Origin: Sabethes cyaneus | Taxonomy: Eukaryota > Arthropoda > Insecta > Diptera > Culicidae | NCBI RefSeq assembly: GCF_943734655.1 | Contig: NC_071353.1 | Coordinates: 148,906,043-148,970,042, forward strand | DNA length: 64,000 bases | Direction: 5' to 3' | Shown: positions 1 through 11,944 of the stretch, one piece after another | How the letters are laid out: the number at the start of each line of letters is the position of its first letter | Position numbering within the stretch: position 1 is the first letter of the stretch | Position numbers and translations under genes: made by a program | Notes under the pieces: generated by a model | Seen by the model: only the letters and a program-made list of their open reading frames with translations | Told to the model about the DNA's origin: nothing | Databases searched by the model: none

Positions 1-50
1 ACGACCGTTAATTTAATAGTGAAAATTATTGACCAATTTCACGTTCAACG

Positions 51-1024
51 TAGGGGAAATGTGTATAATGTGCCCCCCCTAAGAATAAATGGTTATATCT
101 CCGTTATACTTCCCCAAATTAACGTTACAACTACGTGTATATGTTGGTGTTTAAGCTGACAACCAATTGCAATTGTTTATTTCATTTAGTATTGTGGAAT
201 AAACATGCTAGGAATTATTTAATAAAAGCACCTAAATGTTGTGTTTCTCGTCTGCGCGGGGTAAAATGCCCCACCTGCGGTATAATATGCCCAATGCGGT
301 AATTTGAGTATTTCTACCAGTGACAGACCAACTCTATTTTGTAGAAAGTAAAACTATTTCCTTTGTTTTGCAAAATATCGTTATTTTATGTAAAATAAAC
401 CTAGTTTCGGCCTTCTGGCGCACTTTTTCTTTTCTGCATGGGGCACATTACACTGCAGCTGTGGCGTTTTGTACCGGGTAGTTGAATTACCTAGAATTTG
501 GACGTTGGTAACAAATTATTCCCACCACGGTTGCTCTACAATACTAATTGAATTAAATAATGGCAATTGGCTTCAACTTAGATCTGTTTACCTATGTTTA
601 TAGCCACATTTGCAAGGGGGGCAAATTGCACCACCGCAAGTGGGGCATTTTGGCCTGCTTTTACTTATTTGAAAAAATATTAAATGCTAAAGCAAATCAA
701 GCGTTTCATACCGTTATTTTTGGCAGGGATGTCTTTTTGAAGTTCACTTTACGCAATCGAATCACAACAACCGGTTATTTACAGATTTTGACAAGAAAAT
801 AGCTTATGGAAATGACGCCAAAAGTTACATCGGAAGCTGCTCAAAAACAAATTTATTTTTGTTTTGTTTTTACAGAATGTGACAACTGTCATACTTGCAT
901 AGTAGGCTAGTTCCATCAAATACTATGGTTTCTGGGTGGTTTTGCATTTTGATTTCGCTTGTTTAGTGAAAAACGAAGGGGGGGCACATTGGCCAGGGGG
1001 GGCACGTTATACACAATTCCCCTA
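51..1024. mobile_element. TA-flanked MITE-like element with terminal inverted repeats
   Basis: The left end reads TAGGGGAAATGTGTATAATG and the right end, on the other strand, reads TAGGGGAATTGTGTATAACG. Both continue into a run of C. The inverted ends are about 30 bp, imperfect, and bounded by TA, which fits a TA target duplication. The interior repeats short G-run motifs (GGGGCAAA, GGGGTAAAA, GGGGCACATT) in both orientations. No transposase reading frame is present; the 80-codon frame at 560-802 lies inside the repeat and resembles nothing known. This is a non-autonomous DNA element of unassigned superfamily. Confidence 0.6.
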
Positions 1025-1039
1025 AATATGGCATCACTC

Positions 1040-1326
1040 CCGTTTCCTTGGTAACGTATCAACAACGACGGTCGCGGTTTCGGAATTGCAATCGAAACGA
1101 AGTAAAGTTTGTCCTATCAATTCAAGTGAACAGTTTGTACAAAATCATTATAATAGCTTACCAGATAACTGTTCGGGTGTTAAATTAAAGTTTTCTGTGT
1201 TTCAAGTTAAGTTTCGCGTGTGCTGTGATGAATGGAACGGCCGAAAAAAAATTAAAGAAAAATCGACGGCGAAAAAGTGAAAATATAGTGATGAATTTTA
1301 ATTGGACAGAAATCTAAGTATTTAGT
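1040..1326 (+). other. Possible non-coding 5' exon with splice donor
   Basis: This stretch lies just outside the MITE and does not look like the surrounding repeats. It has the A-rich, AAGTGAAAA-containing character of insect 5' UTRs and ends in TTTAGT followed by a near-perfect donor GTAAGTT at 1327. No clear core promoter or open frame of note is visible, apart from a 64-codon frame at 1086-1280 that resembles nothing known. The call is an inference from composition and one splice motif; it may be chance. Confidence 0.2.
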
Positions 1327-2023
1327 GTAAGTTATGCCCCAAAAAGTAATAGAACCTATAGAATGCAATGTTTAGTGCTTCGAGTTGCAAGATCTGATTA
1401 CGGCTAGCAGGTTTGTTGAACTAATTTTATTTTTTTGTGATGGTTTCCCGAGTCTATGGGAGCATGTTAACATACTGAAGAAGGGAAGGGAAGGATGATA
1501 TTCGGTGCCATACTGACTGCCATAAATGGACTCTGACGACCTTGTCCGTAAAAACTAAATTTGCATTTTTCTCTCAATGAGTACAATTTGATTTCCAAAA
1601 TTTCAATTCCACCGTATTCCTCAGATTTTTTTACATAAGAATCGCTCAAAACCACGAGGTGTTCTTTGCCGGTCCAGACATACAGCGATTTGAAGCAATC
1701 AACCCGCGATTTTTCATAAATATGTAATCAAGAGTAAAATTACATTTCATTGACGCAGTGAGTCTATAAGCATTGCAAAAACACTGTGCGGTACCGTGAA
1801 AGCATGTATACAGTATGTAATAAGTTTTTTCTTAACAGTGTTGCCAGATTTTCCGTTTTTCTCAATATTACCCACACTAATTAAATAAATATTAATATCA
1901 TAGCAAGGAGGAAAATCTAGAGGCTATCAGCGAGTTGAAAAACATTTCATAATGTTACGGGCAAATAGCTAGAATATGTTACGCCATTTTCAACTTATAT
2001 TCCCATAACTAGCGTTAACAATT
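1327..2023. other. Non-coding stretch with a dispersed repeat copy
   Basis: No gene is recognised. Positions about 1550-1790 are repeated in inverted orientation at about 2985-3225, in the loop of the neighbouring fold-back element. The shared blocks include the segment around TACATAAGAATCGC and its complement. The 62-codon minus-strand frame at 1467-1655 is a by-product of this repeat. The rest is AT-rich without visible structure. Confidence 0.5.
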
Positions 2024-4365
2024 AGAGTAGGGCGGGGCATACGTGCGATGTTTGAAGTTGTCATCAATTTTCGTGAGATATAAAGAAGGACAACAACATA
2101 ATATATTTTACAGTGATGCAGTAACTCAATGTTTTTACATTCAACTATAAATCATCTGCGATAATAGTGTTTTGCAAAATAAATTCTTCATTCTTCTGAT
2201 CAAGTGCAGATTCGCACTTTTACCCCACTAGCGGGGCAAAAGTGCGAATACCGCGGGGCAAAAGCTCGAAGCTAGAATCCACGAAATAAGCCCAGCAGTA
2301 GCTAACAAAACCATATTATCTTCAATCTGCGTTGTGTTTCGGTAAGCAATATTCTCAATTTGCACCTTTTCTATTTTGCGCTACTGTGTTGCAGCCTTAG
2401 TTAGATCGAAACTTTTCCAAATGTTTGTTTTTTGTTTCATCAGCGGAAACACATTGTTTTTCTTCGGCCGACATCTGTAGAGCACACAGTTTTCTGCAAA
2501 TCTTTCATTTCTAGTATCTGTAATATAGTGCCTAAGGCTGTATATAATTAGCTATACATTTTTGCCTCGTCCATGAATCGCACTTTTGCCCCGTCCGTGA
2601 ATCGAACTTTTACCCCGCTAGGCGCTTGATGGGGTTAGATTAAATTACGGAAAAGCGAAATATATTTTGTAAATTATTTTGGCCGTTTTTTTCAAAACAG
2701 ATATGTGAGTGATGTAAAACGCTGCTACTAATTTTCAACGAGTAATATCCTCCTGTTGATATCGTATTTACCATATAACGAAAAATTACATCAAAACCAC
2801 CCTAAAATAACATTTGCACATAACTCAGCAACTATGCTTCGTAAGCAACCAAAGTTTACGTTAGATTCAAGCTGTCAAAGTAGTCACCCATCCATGCCGT
2901 TGTAGAAAATTTACTCGGAATCTGCACCGATAAATCATTGAATCGCACTTTTACCCCTCCTTATTCTATTCGAAAAACAAAGTGTGTTTACATTGCTAAG
3001 AGAGTCAGTGCTTCAAGAAAATGTAGTTTTACTATTGATTATTTATGAAAAATCGCTGGTTTCTTTCTTCAAATCGCTATAACTCTGGATCGGCAGGGAA
3101 CACCTCGTGGCGATTCTTATGTAAAAAAAATCTGAGGAATACAATGGAATTGAAATTTCGGAAATCAAATTGTACTCATTGAGAGAAAAACGCAAATTTA
3201 GTTTTTAAATCGAATTTAAAAATGTTTGGCAGCACTGCCGCTAAAACCTAAACGCTAAATTTTTTTTTCGGGTTCCTTGCACAATTTCCTTTGGAAACAT
3301 GATAAAATTGTCTTTCTAAACCTAGTATTTCCAGAGATATTAGCAAAAGAAAATAAGAGGATTTGACAAAAACGTGTCGTAATGGGAGGTACTCCCATTA
3401 ATCGCGGGAACGTCCAATCAGCACCGAACATAGGATTTTTTTTTGCTGACCTGAAACGAACAATCTGACAAAACTTGGTTCAAATCCGAGAAGGCACTCA
3501 TGGATTACATGGCACTCGGACACTTGACGTGGAATGACCCATAGAGTAAGGAAGGGTAAAAGTGCCATTCAATGATTTATCGATGCAGATTCCGAGTGAA
3601 TTGACTACATTGGCATGGATGGGTGACTACTATGACAACTTGAATCTAACGTAAACTTTGGTTGCTTACGAAGCATAGTTGCTGAGTTGTGTGCAAATGT
3701 TATTTTAGGGTGGTTTTGATGTAATTTTTCGTTATACGGCAAATACGATATCAACAGGAGGATATTACTTGTTGCAAATTTGTAGCAGCGTTTTACATCA
3801 CTCACAAATCTGTTTTGAAAATACGGTGAAAAGAATTTACAAAATATATTTCGCTTTTCCATAATTTAATCAAACCCCGTCAAGCGCCTAGCGGGGCAAA
3901 AGTGCGATTCACGGACAAGGCAAAAAATGTATAGCTAATTATATACAACTTTAGGCACTATATTACAGATACTATCAATGCAAGATCTGCAGAAAATTGT
4001 GTGCTCTTCAGATGTTGATCGAAGGAAAACAATGTTTTTCCGCTGATGAAACAAAATAATAACGTTTGGAAAAGTTTCGATCGGACGCAGGCTGCAGTAC
4101 ATCAGCGCAAAATAGGAAAGGTGCAAATTGAGAATATTCCTTACCGAAACATACCGCAGATTGAAGGTAATATGGTTTTGTTAGCTACTGCTGTGCTAAT
4201 TTCATGGATTCGAGTTTCGCACTTTTATTTCAGGTGATTTATAGTTCAATGTGAAGACATTGAGTTACTGCATCACTATAAAATATATTATGTTGTTGTC
4301 CTTCTTTATATCTCAAGAAAATTGCTGACAACCTCAAACATCGCACTTATGCCCCGCCCTATTCT
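2024..4365. repeat. Large fold-back element, arms of about 945 and 825 bp
   Basis: The left arm (about 2024-2968) and right arm (about 3541-4365) are inverted copies along nearly their whole length, with scattered substitutions. Landmarks pair from outside in: AGGGCGGGGCATACGTGCGA with its complement near 4350; the block around 2090-2140 with 4260-4310; the block around 2590-2930 with 3560-3915. The right arm lacks about 90-120 bp that the left arm has near 2215-2305. The loop (2969-3540) carries an inverted copy of 1550-1790. Repeated boxes of the type GGGGCAAAAGTGCGA occur in both arms. Short frames here (for example 3605-3862 minus) are shadows. No transposase is seen. Confidence 0.75.
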
Positions 4366-4504
4366 ATATAATATGTAAATATTTGCGATGTTAAATCGTT
4401 GTTGACCGCATGAGTTCTAAATCTTCGTGTCCGTCTTTCACTACCTTTGGGCGTCCGTCTTTCCCGACTTGGATACTATTTTTTCAAACTTCAATAACTT
4501 TTTA

Positions 4505-4753
4505 TTGAATACCGTTCTAATTCAAACATAAAACAGTCTCAAACTTCGAACACTTAGAATAAAATGGTTGTTAGTTTCGCCAATATAATAAAATATTATG
4601 CTTATTGTATACCGCCGTGTTCGTTAGAAAGTCCTCTATCCGGTGGTATACAATAAACACAATATTTTATCATATTGGCAATACTAATCAGCATTTTATT
4701 TTAAGTGTTCGAAGTTTGAGACTGTTTTAAGTTTGAATCAGAACGGTATTCAA
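4505..4753. repeat. Palindromic MITE, about 250 bp
   Basis: The two halves (about 4505-4619 and 4640-4753) are inverted copies with few mismatches. The outer TTGAATACCGTTCTAATTCA pairs with the complement of the sequence ending at 4753. The inner TATACCGCCG pairs with CGGTGGTATA. The spacer is about 20 bp. Folded, it forms a long hairpin, as expected for a MITE or a small fold-back element. No coding capacity. Confidence 0.7.
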
Positions 4754-5009
4754 AAATTCACAAGGCTTCTAATGGATACTCAGTAAAGAATCAAACTAAC
4801 GCAATGTCGTCGATATAGCTTCAATGTGTTGTTTTTTAACGATTTACCAGTTATTTTCTTCACACACAAAATTACATCGTTTAGCGTATCAACGCATTTT
4901 TTCTTTGGTTTATTTATAAATTTCACAGCGGCGCTGCTGTTCATTCAGTCTATAGAAACATTTCCCATCATTAGTTTGCTTCAAAAAATTATTGCTTATG
5001 AAATATGAC

Positions 5010-6890
5010 AAGTATCCGTCTTAACCGCCCTTCCCCTACTGTTTTTTATTTGATTTTTTTGTTATTCTTTTACCCGTTTACCTTTTCTCTTCTTTTCCCA
5101 TTTTTTCGTTCTTTATTTTTGGCACTTTTTATCTACTTTCCTTCTCGTTTTTCGTCTTCGTCTGTTTCCCATTTTCCGATTATGGGTGCCCCATTTATTC
5201 TGTTTTTGGCTTTACTTTTTCTTTTCCGCTGCGGTTTTCCTATTTATCTTCAGATTTTTGTCTTTTTCTTTTTTCTCGTTTTCCTTCTTTTGTTTTTCCA
5301 TTTCAGTTTGCCCTTACCCAGCCCACTGTGGTTCAAAGGTTACCCAATATTTGCGATCCACAAGGGCTTGGGAGGAGAAGTGGGTTCAAATCTGGTTATA
5401 ATTGGCTCCGATTACAGCTTGATTCGATCCGATTTTTACTTTCTGTTCCCGTTTCATACGCCCGTTATTTTTTGCTTTTCTTTTTCCCCTCTTCCGCATC
5501 GTTTTAACTTCTTTCTGGTTTTTCCTTCTTTCCGGTTCTTTCATTGTTCCTTTTCTCTTCCCGTCCCGTTTTCTCCCTTTTCCTGATCCCGGAAGTTCCT
5601 TTGCCCCGTTTTTCGTCTATTTTCTTTAGTTTTCCCTCGTTTTCGTCCTGTTCCTGTTCGCGTCTGTGTCCTGTTTTTGTAATTTTCTGTCCAGTTTTGA
5701 CTTTTTTTGCTTTTTAACTTCTGTCTGTTCCGTCTACCTCTTCTGTTCTGCTTTTCCTCCCTTTCTGTCACGTTCCGATTTCTTCTCCGATCCGTTATTT
5801 TCTTGCTTTTTTTTCTTTTTCTGCCTAGTTTTTCCACTTTTTGTGTTCTCTTTGTTCATTTTTCCGTATATTTCCGTATTCTTTATCTCCTTTTCTATCC
5901 GTTTTTCTCCTTTTCCAACCAGTTTAGTCTCATTTTCTCCGTTTTCTTTTCCGTCATTTTTTTTCTTTTCTCATCCGTTCATCCTCATCCTGTCCGGTCT
6001 CGTCATGTTGCGTTCCCCCTCTTTTTGCTTCTCTCGTTTTCTTGCTTTCCACTTGTTTTATGTCCTAATTTCTTTCCCATTCTGTCACGTTTTTTCTTAC
6101 TTTCGTGCCAGTTTTTGTTCTATTTCTCTCTCGAGTGTTTCCTTTTTCCTTCGTGCCCTGTTCCGTTTTTTCTCCTCCTGTCCTCGATATGAGAGATTTG
6201 AATGCTACAACTTAACACTTCGTTTTTTGTAGTATTTCAAACGTTTTGTTCTGCTATTTTTAATATCTGACCTTCTGGCATCTTTGCATCATCTCTTTCC
6301 AGTTATCATCTTTTTGGCGTTTTTGGTTTGATGGCGTCGTCATTTGACAGTTTTGTTTGACATTTCTTGTCGTTGTTTTGCTGTCTTTTTATTGTCTCTT
6401 CATTGCCCTTCCTCCATCTATCTATTGTCTTATTGTCTTCGTTTTGCCTTGGTTTTTGTGTTGGCATTCAGCACTGTTGTTGGCGTTTTTTCTGCGTTTT
6501 TTGTCATCTTTCGTCGTTTTGCGTGCCTGTCTATACTTACATCATATTTTTATCGTTTTCTCACTGTCTCTTCACTGCCTGTTCGTAATCTTTTTGTCGT
6601 TTCTAGGGTGTCTTTTCTTTGTTCTCTCGTCGTCTTTTCGTCATCTTATCGCTGCCTCTTCGCCGTCCATTCCCTTTGTCCACTCTCTGTCGTATTTTGG
6701 TTGTCTTTTTATGGGCTTCGTGCTATCTTTCCATAGTATTTTCGCCGTTTTGCTACATCCGTTTTTGGCATTTTTGTCGCGCCTTCTTGTCTGTTTTAAC
6801 GTCGTTTCGTCATCATTTCTCCGGTTTTTGTCATCTTTTCGCCATATTTCGTCCTGTTTGTTGTCAAGAAAGACGTAAAAGACGTGCGGA
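5010..6890. repeat. Polypyrimidine-rich, strand-asymmetric tract
   Basis: For almost 1.9 kb the plus strand is overwhelmingly T and C, built of TTTTC, TTCC, CCGTTTT and TCGTC runs. From about 6340 to 6870 the pattern shifts to TTTTCGTC/TTTGTCGT-like words. It is broken at 5317-5430 by unrelated sequence sharing about 25 bp with the complement of 8507-8532, and by a short ordinary stretch near 6190-6240. The long open frames here (5005-5586, 5666-6232, 6344-6878) are runs of Phe, Ser, Leu and Pro caused by composition and are not considered genes. The tract could adopt triplex or slipped structures, but that is inference. Confidence 0.75.
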
Positions 6891-8631
6891 AAACAGAAAA
6901 ATTGTAAATTTTCGACATTATCGTAGTTTAGCAGAATTTCGCAAATTTAGCAGCCAATCATAAATCATCATTCCGTTAGGGACAGTTTCTGCAGGGTCAC
7001 ATGAGTCAAATTTTCCGTTAACTATTGAGCTGACTATCACAGCTTAATTTTCCCATAATCTTCTTATAAAGGCACACAAAAAAATGAATAAAAAAACGAC
7101 ATTCTTTTGTCCGCTTTATTTCCGAAGAACCAATATTTTGCAAACTAAGTGTTTGCAATCTCTAGCGAATCTCCCTTTTTTCGATCTCAATTGAATATTT
7201 ATTCAAAATTAAGTGCTGACCATAAGCTGCCAATTAGCACCTCCGGTGGTGCTTGCTTGGACCCTAATTTCAATACCGTTTCCCTTCATCTCAAACGAGC
7301 AGAAGATGCAGTTTCCTAATGATACACATTTAACCTTCTTCCCAGAGTCCTGTTGCTGTTCGTGCGAATCGCACAAACGCACAAGAAATCATTTACCCTA
7401 ATGATCTTTTCCTTTTGTCGTTGGTTGTCCCTTTAATTTCGGAGACGTTTTTTCTATCTTCTTTTTTATAAAAAAAAAAAAGCAATGACGTAAAAAGACC
7501 CGGATCGTATCGGATTTCCTAGCCAGAAGTTCAAGCGATGATAATAGTAATGAGTTATTTGCCGGTGGCCTTTAACAACTGCACACGACGTGCACGTAAA
7601 AAAGAGGGCTTTTTCCAAAAAAAAAAAAGAACCCAAAATAGCGAAACCAACCAACCCGAAGGTCATCGTGAGAAAGTTTTTTTTTTTAAATTACCCCAAT
7701 TTGAAAATTGAACCCTGCAGGCAGCGCGCAGCGCTGCAGAGAAATGATAAATGCACACACTTCACCCCGTCGTCGACGGATCAGACGAGGGCTGAGGGTT
7801 GAGCAATTGGTAAGAAGGATTCGTCATACGGCTGTTTTTTTTTTCATCCCCGACCGGAAGGAAGGATGACGCGCAACCCAGTAAGCTGTGCAGTTGTGAA
7901 AATTTCGCATTTTTTAGAGTGAGAAAAGTAACCCAAAAAAAAGGAAGGAAGCGTTCCTCGTGACGATTTCCCCCTTTGAACAATTTTTTATATGTTTAGT
8001 TTAAAATTTCCGTTTTACGGTCCGGTTTGGGTGCGCTATCTTCCACAGGACTGCATTTTTATCGGCTTTTTCTTTTTTTTTCACTCCGAGGGGAGAAAAG
8101 AGAGGTGCCACGACGATGGCCCGCCGCTGCGGGGTATTTATTTTTTCACCAAAGTTTATTTGTGCGGGTTTTTTTATTTTCTCTGTCAGTTTAAAATCCG
8201 ACGAAAATTTAAAGAACTATGAAGGGTTACCTACCTATGCCGGCTGCTGCCGGCAGTGTGAGAGAATCGATCGATTTTGCAAAATGCGATTTCAAGAGAT
8301 TGATGATGATATTGGATAGAAGAACGGCGGTCGTCGCCAACAAATCGAACGACGGCGGATTTGAAAAATGATGTTGCAAATAATCCTTTTGCCGTAACGG
8401 TTTGCACAGCTGGAGCTCACGGCACAGCAGTTGGAGGGATGAACTGAAGAAAACTGAATCTTGAAAGAGTGGTGCTTTATACCTTCAACGGATTTTCAAT
8501 AGTGGCCTCCTCCCAAGCCCTTGTGGATCGCAAGTACAGGTCGGACTCGATTATATACAATTTTAGACTCGATTATATATTTGCTCCGATTTTGTTAAAG
8601 CTCGCTCTATTTTTTCTTTTTTTGAAAATAA
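6891..8631. other. Intergenic stretch, no gene recognised
   Basis: AT-rich DNA with A and T homopolymer runs (7470-7485, 7618-7630, 7679-7687). Short frames up to 76 codons resemble nothing known. Positions 8507-8532 repeat, in inverted orientation, part of the insertion in the polypyrimidine tract at about 5354-5377, so that segment is a dispersed repeat. No promoter, terminator or RNA gene can be supported. Confidence 0.4.
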
Positions 8632-8900
8632 TGAGACCCGTAATTTCTTATTTGGCGCCTAGGGTGGCCCTTTCTGAATTGGGGTGGCTCCAAAAAATGC
8701 GATTATTACCTACTTTCCTTCATAATTTTTGAACCACTGGACCGATTTAAAGCGGTGACGCAGCAAATTCAAAAATTTTAATGGGCTTTCTAGAAAAAAA
8801 AATATTGAGGTAGGAAGGTAGGTCAAAATCACGTTTTTTGAGACCACTCTAAACCAGAAAGGGCCACCCTAGGCGCCAAATAAAATAATTACGAGTCTTA
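8632..8900. mobile_element. MITE with about 80-bp inverted ends
   Basis: Left end GACCCGTAATTTCTTATTTG and the following GGCGCCTAGGGTGGCCCTTT pair with the complement of the right end, which contains AAAGGGCCACCCTAGGCGCC. The centre is about 100 bp, unpaired and non-coding. A related half copy lies at about 21628-21700, inside another palindrome. The 87-codon frame starting at 8469 runs through it by chance. Confidence 0.65.
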
Positions 8901-9314
8901 GGGTGACGGATCCATATTTCGCCACTTTTATCCAAAAAATTTACATAAAACGAAACAGAACAAGGTTCTATAAGTTCAGATATTTGATAACATGAAAATG
9001 TTATACTTCGGACATTTCTTTTACTGATTCAATGATCATATTCATACTAAATTGTGTATTTTTCTCGTTATATTGATTATTTAAATGTGTATTCTGTGCC
9101 CAAATTTCGCCACTTTAGAAAAACCCGATTCAAATAGATTTTAATGTCAAATTTATAAATGAATTCTCTATATTTCTAATAAATCCAGTTGTTAAATAGA
9201 TTTTGCTTCGTTTTCAAGTGATTGTTCATGAAACGTTTTTGAAAACCAATAAAATACCAATAAAACCACAAATAAATCAATGAAAAGCAACAAAATAGGA
9301 GAAATATTTTTACA
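8901..9314. other. AT-rich spacer, nothing recognised
   Basis: Strongly AT-rich sequence with no open frame of interest and no visible inverted or tandem repeat. It ends at the 5' terminus of the Helitron-like element. Confidence 0.4.
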
Positions 9315-11410
9315 TCTATACCTATAAAGAAGGATTTCTGTCTGTCTGTCTGTATGTTCCTTATAGAATCGAAAACTACTGAACCAATCGGCATGAAAGT
9401 ATGCATCTAGAGGTTTTTTGGGGCCAGGAAAGGTTTTAGTGATGGTTAGAAACCCCTCCCCCCACTAAGAGGGGGGGCTCCCATACAAATGAAACACAAA
9501 TTTCTGCATAACTCGACAACTAATCAAGCAAATAGAACAAAATTTGGCATGTGGGTGTTTTCGGTGACAAGAATTTATTCTATGGTAAATTGAGTCCCCT
9601 CCCCTCTTTATAAGGGGAATTATAACTCCTCTCCTCTTTAAAAGAGGGGGCTTCCATACAAATTTCCTCACAACTCGAGAACTAATCAAGCAAATGAAAC
9701 CAAATTTGGCATGTGAAAGTTTTCGAGGGCAAGAAAATTTTCTATGTTGAATTGGGACCCCTCCTCACTTTAAGAGGAGGGGCTCCTGTACAAATGAAAT
9801 ACCAATTTCCTTATAACTCGAGAACTAATCAAGCAAATAGAACCAAATTTGGCATGTGGGTGTTTTCGGTGACAAGAATTTATTCTATGGTAAATTGAGA
9901 CCCCTCCCTCTTTATAAGGGGAATTGTAACTCCTCTCCCCTTTAAGAGGGACGGCTTCCATACAAATTTCCTCATAACTCGAGAACTAATCAAGCAAATG
10001 GAACCAAATTTGGCATGTGAAGGTTTTCGAGGGCAGGAAAATTTTCTACGGTGAATTAGGACCCCTCCCCACTCTAAGAGGGGGGGCTCCTGTACAAATG
10101 AAATACCAATTTCCTCATAACTCGAGAACTAATCAAGCAAATGGAACCAAATTTGGCATGTAGGTGTTTTTGGAGGCAAGAATTTTTTCTATGATGAATA
10201 AGAACCTCTCCCCACTTTAGGAGGGGGAGCTCCTATACAAATGAAATACAAATTTCCTCCTAACTCGAGAACTAATCAAGCAAATAGAACAACATTTGGC
10301 ATGTGCGTGTTTTTTTTGGTGACAAGAATTTATTCTATGGTGAATTGAGACCCCTCCCCTCTTTATAAGAGGAATTATAACTCCTCTCCCCTTTAAGAGG
10401 GGGGCTTCCACACAAATTTCCTCATAACTCGAGAACTAATCAAGCAAATGCAACCAAATTTGGCATGTGAAGGTTTTCGAGAGCAAGAAAATTTTCTATG
10501 GTGAATTAGGACCCCTCCCCACTTTAAGAGGAGGGGCTCCTGTACAAATGAAATACAAATTTCCTCATAACTCGAGAACTAATCCAGCAAATGGAACCAA
10601 ATTTGGCGTGTAGGTGTTTTTGGAGGCAAGAATTTTTTCTTGTGATGAATTAGGACCTCTTCCCACATTAGGAGGGGGGCTCCAATACAAATGAAATACA
10701 AATTTCCCCATAACTCGAGAACTAATCAAGCAAATAGAACCAAATTCGGCATGTGGAGGTTTTTGGAGGCAAAAATATTTTCTACGGTGAATTAGGATCC
10801 TTCCACACTTCAAGAGGGGGGGCTTCTACACAAATGAAATACAAATTTCCTCATAATTCGAGAACTAATCAAGCAAATGGAACCATATTTGGCATGTGGG
10901 TGTTTTTGGAGGCAACCATTTTTCCCATGATGAATTAGGTCTTTTTACCTTTTTAGGAGGGGGGGGGGCTCCCATTCAAACGAAATACAAATTTGCTCAT
11001 AACTTTAGAACTAATCAAGCAAATGGAACCAAATTTAGCATGTAGGAGATTTTTGAGTCTTGAATTTATTTTATGATAGTTAGAGACCTCTCACCCCTGT
11101 GGTAGGGGGATATGGACTCTCATACAAATAAAACAGAAATTTTTGCGAAACTCAAAAACTAATCCAACTCGAGAAATTCGAGACTCTTCCATAAAACATT
11201 AATCAATAACAAGACCACAAAAACTATCTATAGTAACACTAGATCATTCAGGACGAGCCGGTCGCGAGTGTTGCCGGTGACCCGCCGTCGGAAGCGCCGC
11301 CCACTGGGGGGCTTGCAAAACTCGAGAAGTGACAAAGATCATCCGAGATTCATGATTTATGTACAACACAGGTTAATTTGTGGCAATACGAAGTTTGTCG
11401 GGTCAGCTAG
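9315..11410 (+). mobile_element. Helitron-like element with internal 150-bp minisatellite
   Basis: The 5' end starts TCTATACCTATAAAGAAGG, directly after an A, then runs into CTGTCTGTCTGTCTGT. The 3' end is GTTTGTCGGGTCAGCTAG followed by T. A TC start, a CTAG end, insertion between A and T and no target duplication are the hallmarks of Helitrons. The interior has about eleven tandem units of roughly 140-175 bp. Each contains a G-run block, CTCCNATACAAATG, TTTCCTCATAACTCGAGAAC, TAATCAAGCAAATGGAACC and TTTGGCATGT. Between the array and the 3' end lies a GC-richer block (11255-11330). No Rep/helicase frame is present, so it is non-autonomous. Small frames inside are by-products. Confidence 0.65.
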
Positions 11411-11940
11411 TATTGAATAAAATTCACTCATAAAGCAACTTAATTTTCTCTGTCTTCAGTAAATATATGCGAATCGAAATTCCGGTCAAATAGCAATTGT
11501 ATCATGTAGGCCTTAGGAAATTCTAAGTAAAGCGACGGCATTTTATTCAAGCAATTGAAAAGAATTCAAAATATTTTCTTCTGTATTAACCTCTCTAAGG
11601 TCTACATCATTTACAGCATCGCAAAATCCACTAAAAAGGTCGTAACTTTTATATCTTTCAATATTTTTTCACCAAATCTGGGGGATTTCCCGAATATCTT
11701 TTGCATTTTCATAAAATCTATAGATAATGGCCATATAGCTTATGACCCCGGCGTTAGTCCGGAGTTCCCTGGGGTGTCGTGACATGGGTTTTTTTAGATG
11801 CAGATGCCAAATATTTGAAATTTGTTTGAAATCTGTTTGAAAATATTTGAAATTTTTGTAACCATATCATCGACTGTGGACATATCAGTTACTTTGCCGT
11901 AGTTACGAGTAAAAGGGACATTTCAGCGTCAGTAAAATAT
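11411..11940. other. Non-coding spacer
   Basis: No gene recognised. A 75-codon frame at 11555-11782 resembles nothing known. A run of near-identical TTTGAAAT words occurs around 11812-11856. Confidence 0.35.
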
Positions 11941-11944
11941 GTCG

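Noticed and set aside
5005..6963. Several long plus-strand open frames of 114-193 codons
   Set aside because: They consist of Phe, Ser, Leu, Pro runs produced by a polypyrimidine tract, overlap each other in different frames and have no domain.
9315..11410. CRISPR-like array
   Set aside because: Regular direct repeats, but units are 140-175 bp, diverged, with no short unique spacers, and the genome is eukaryotic.
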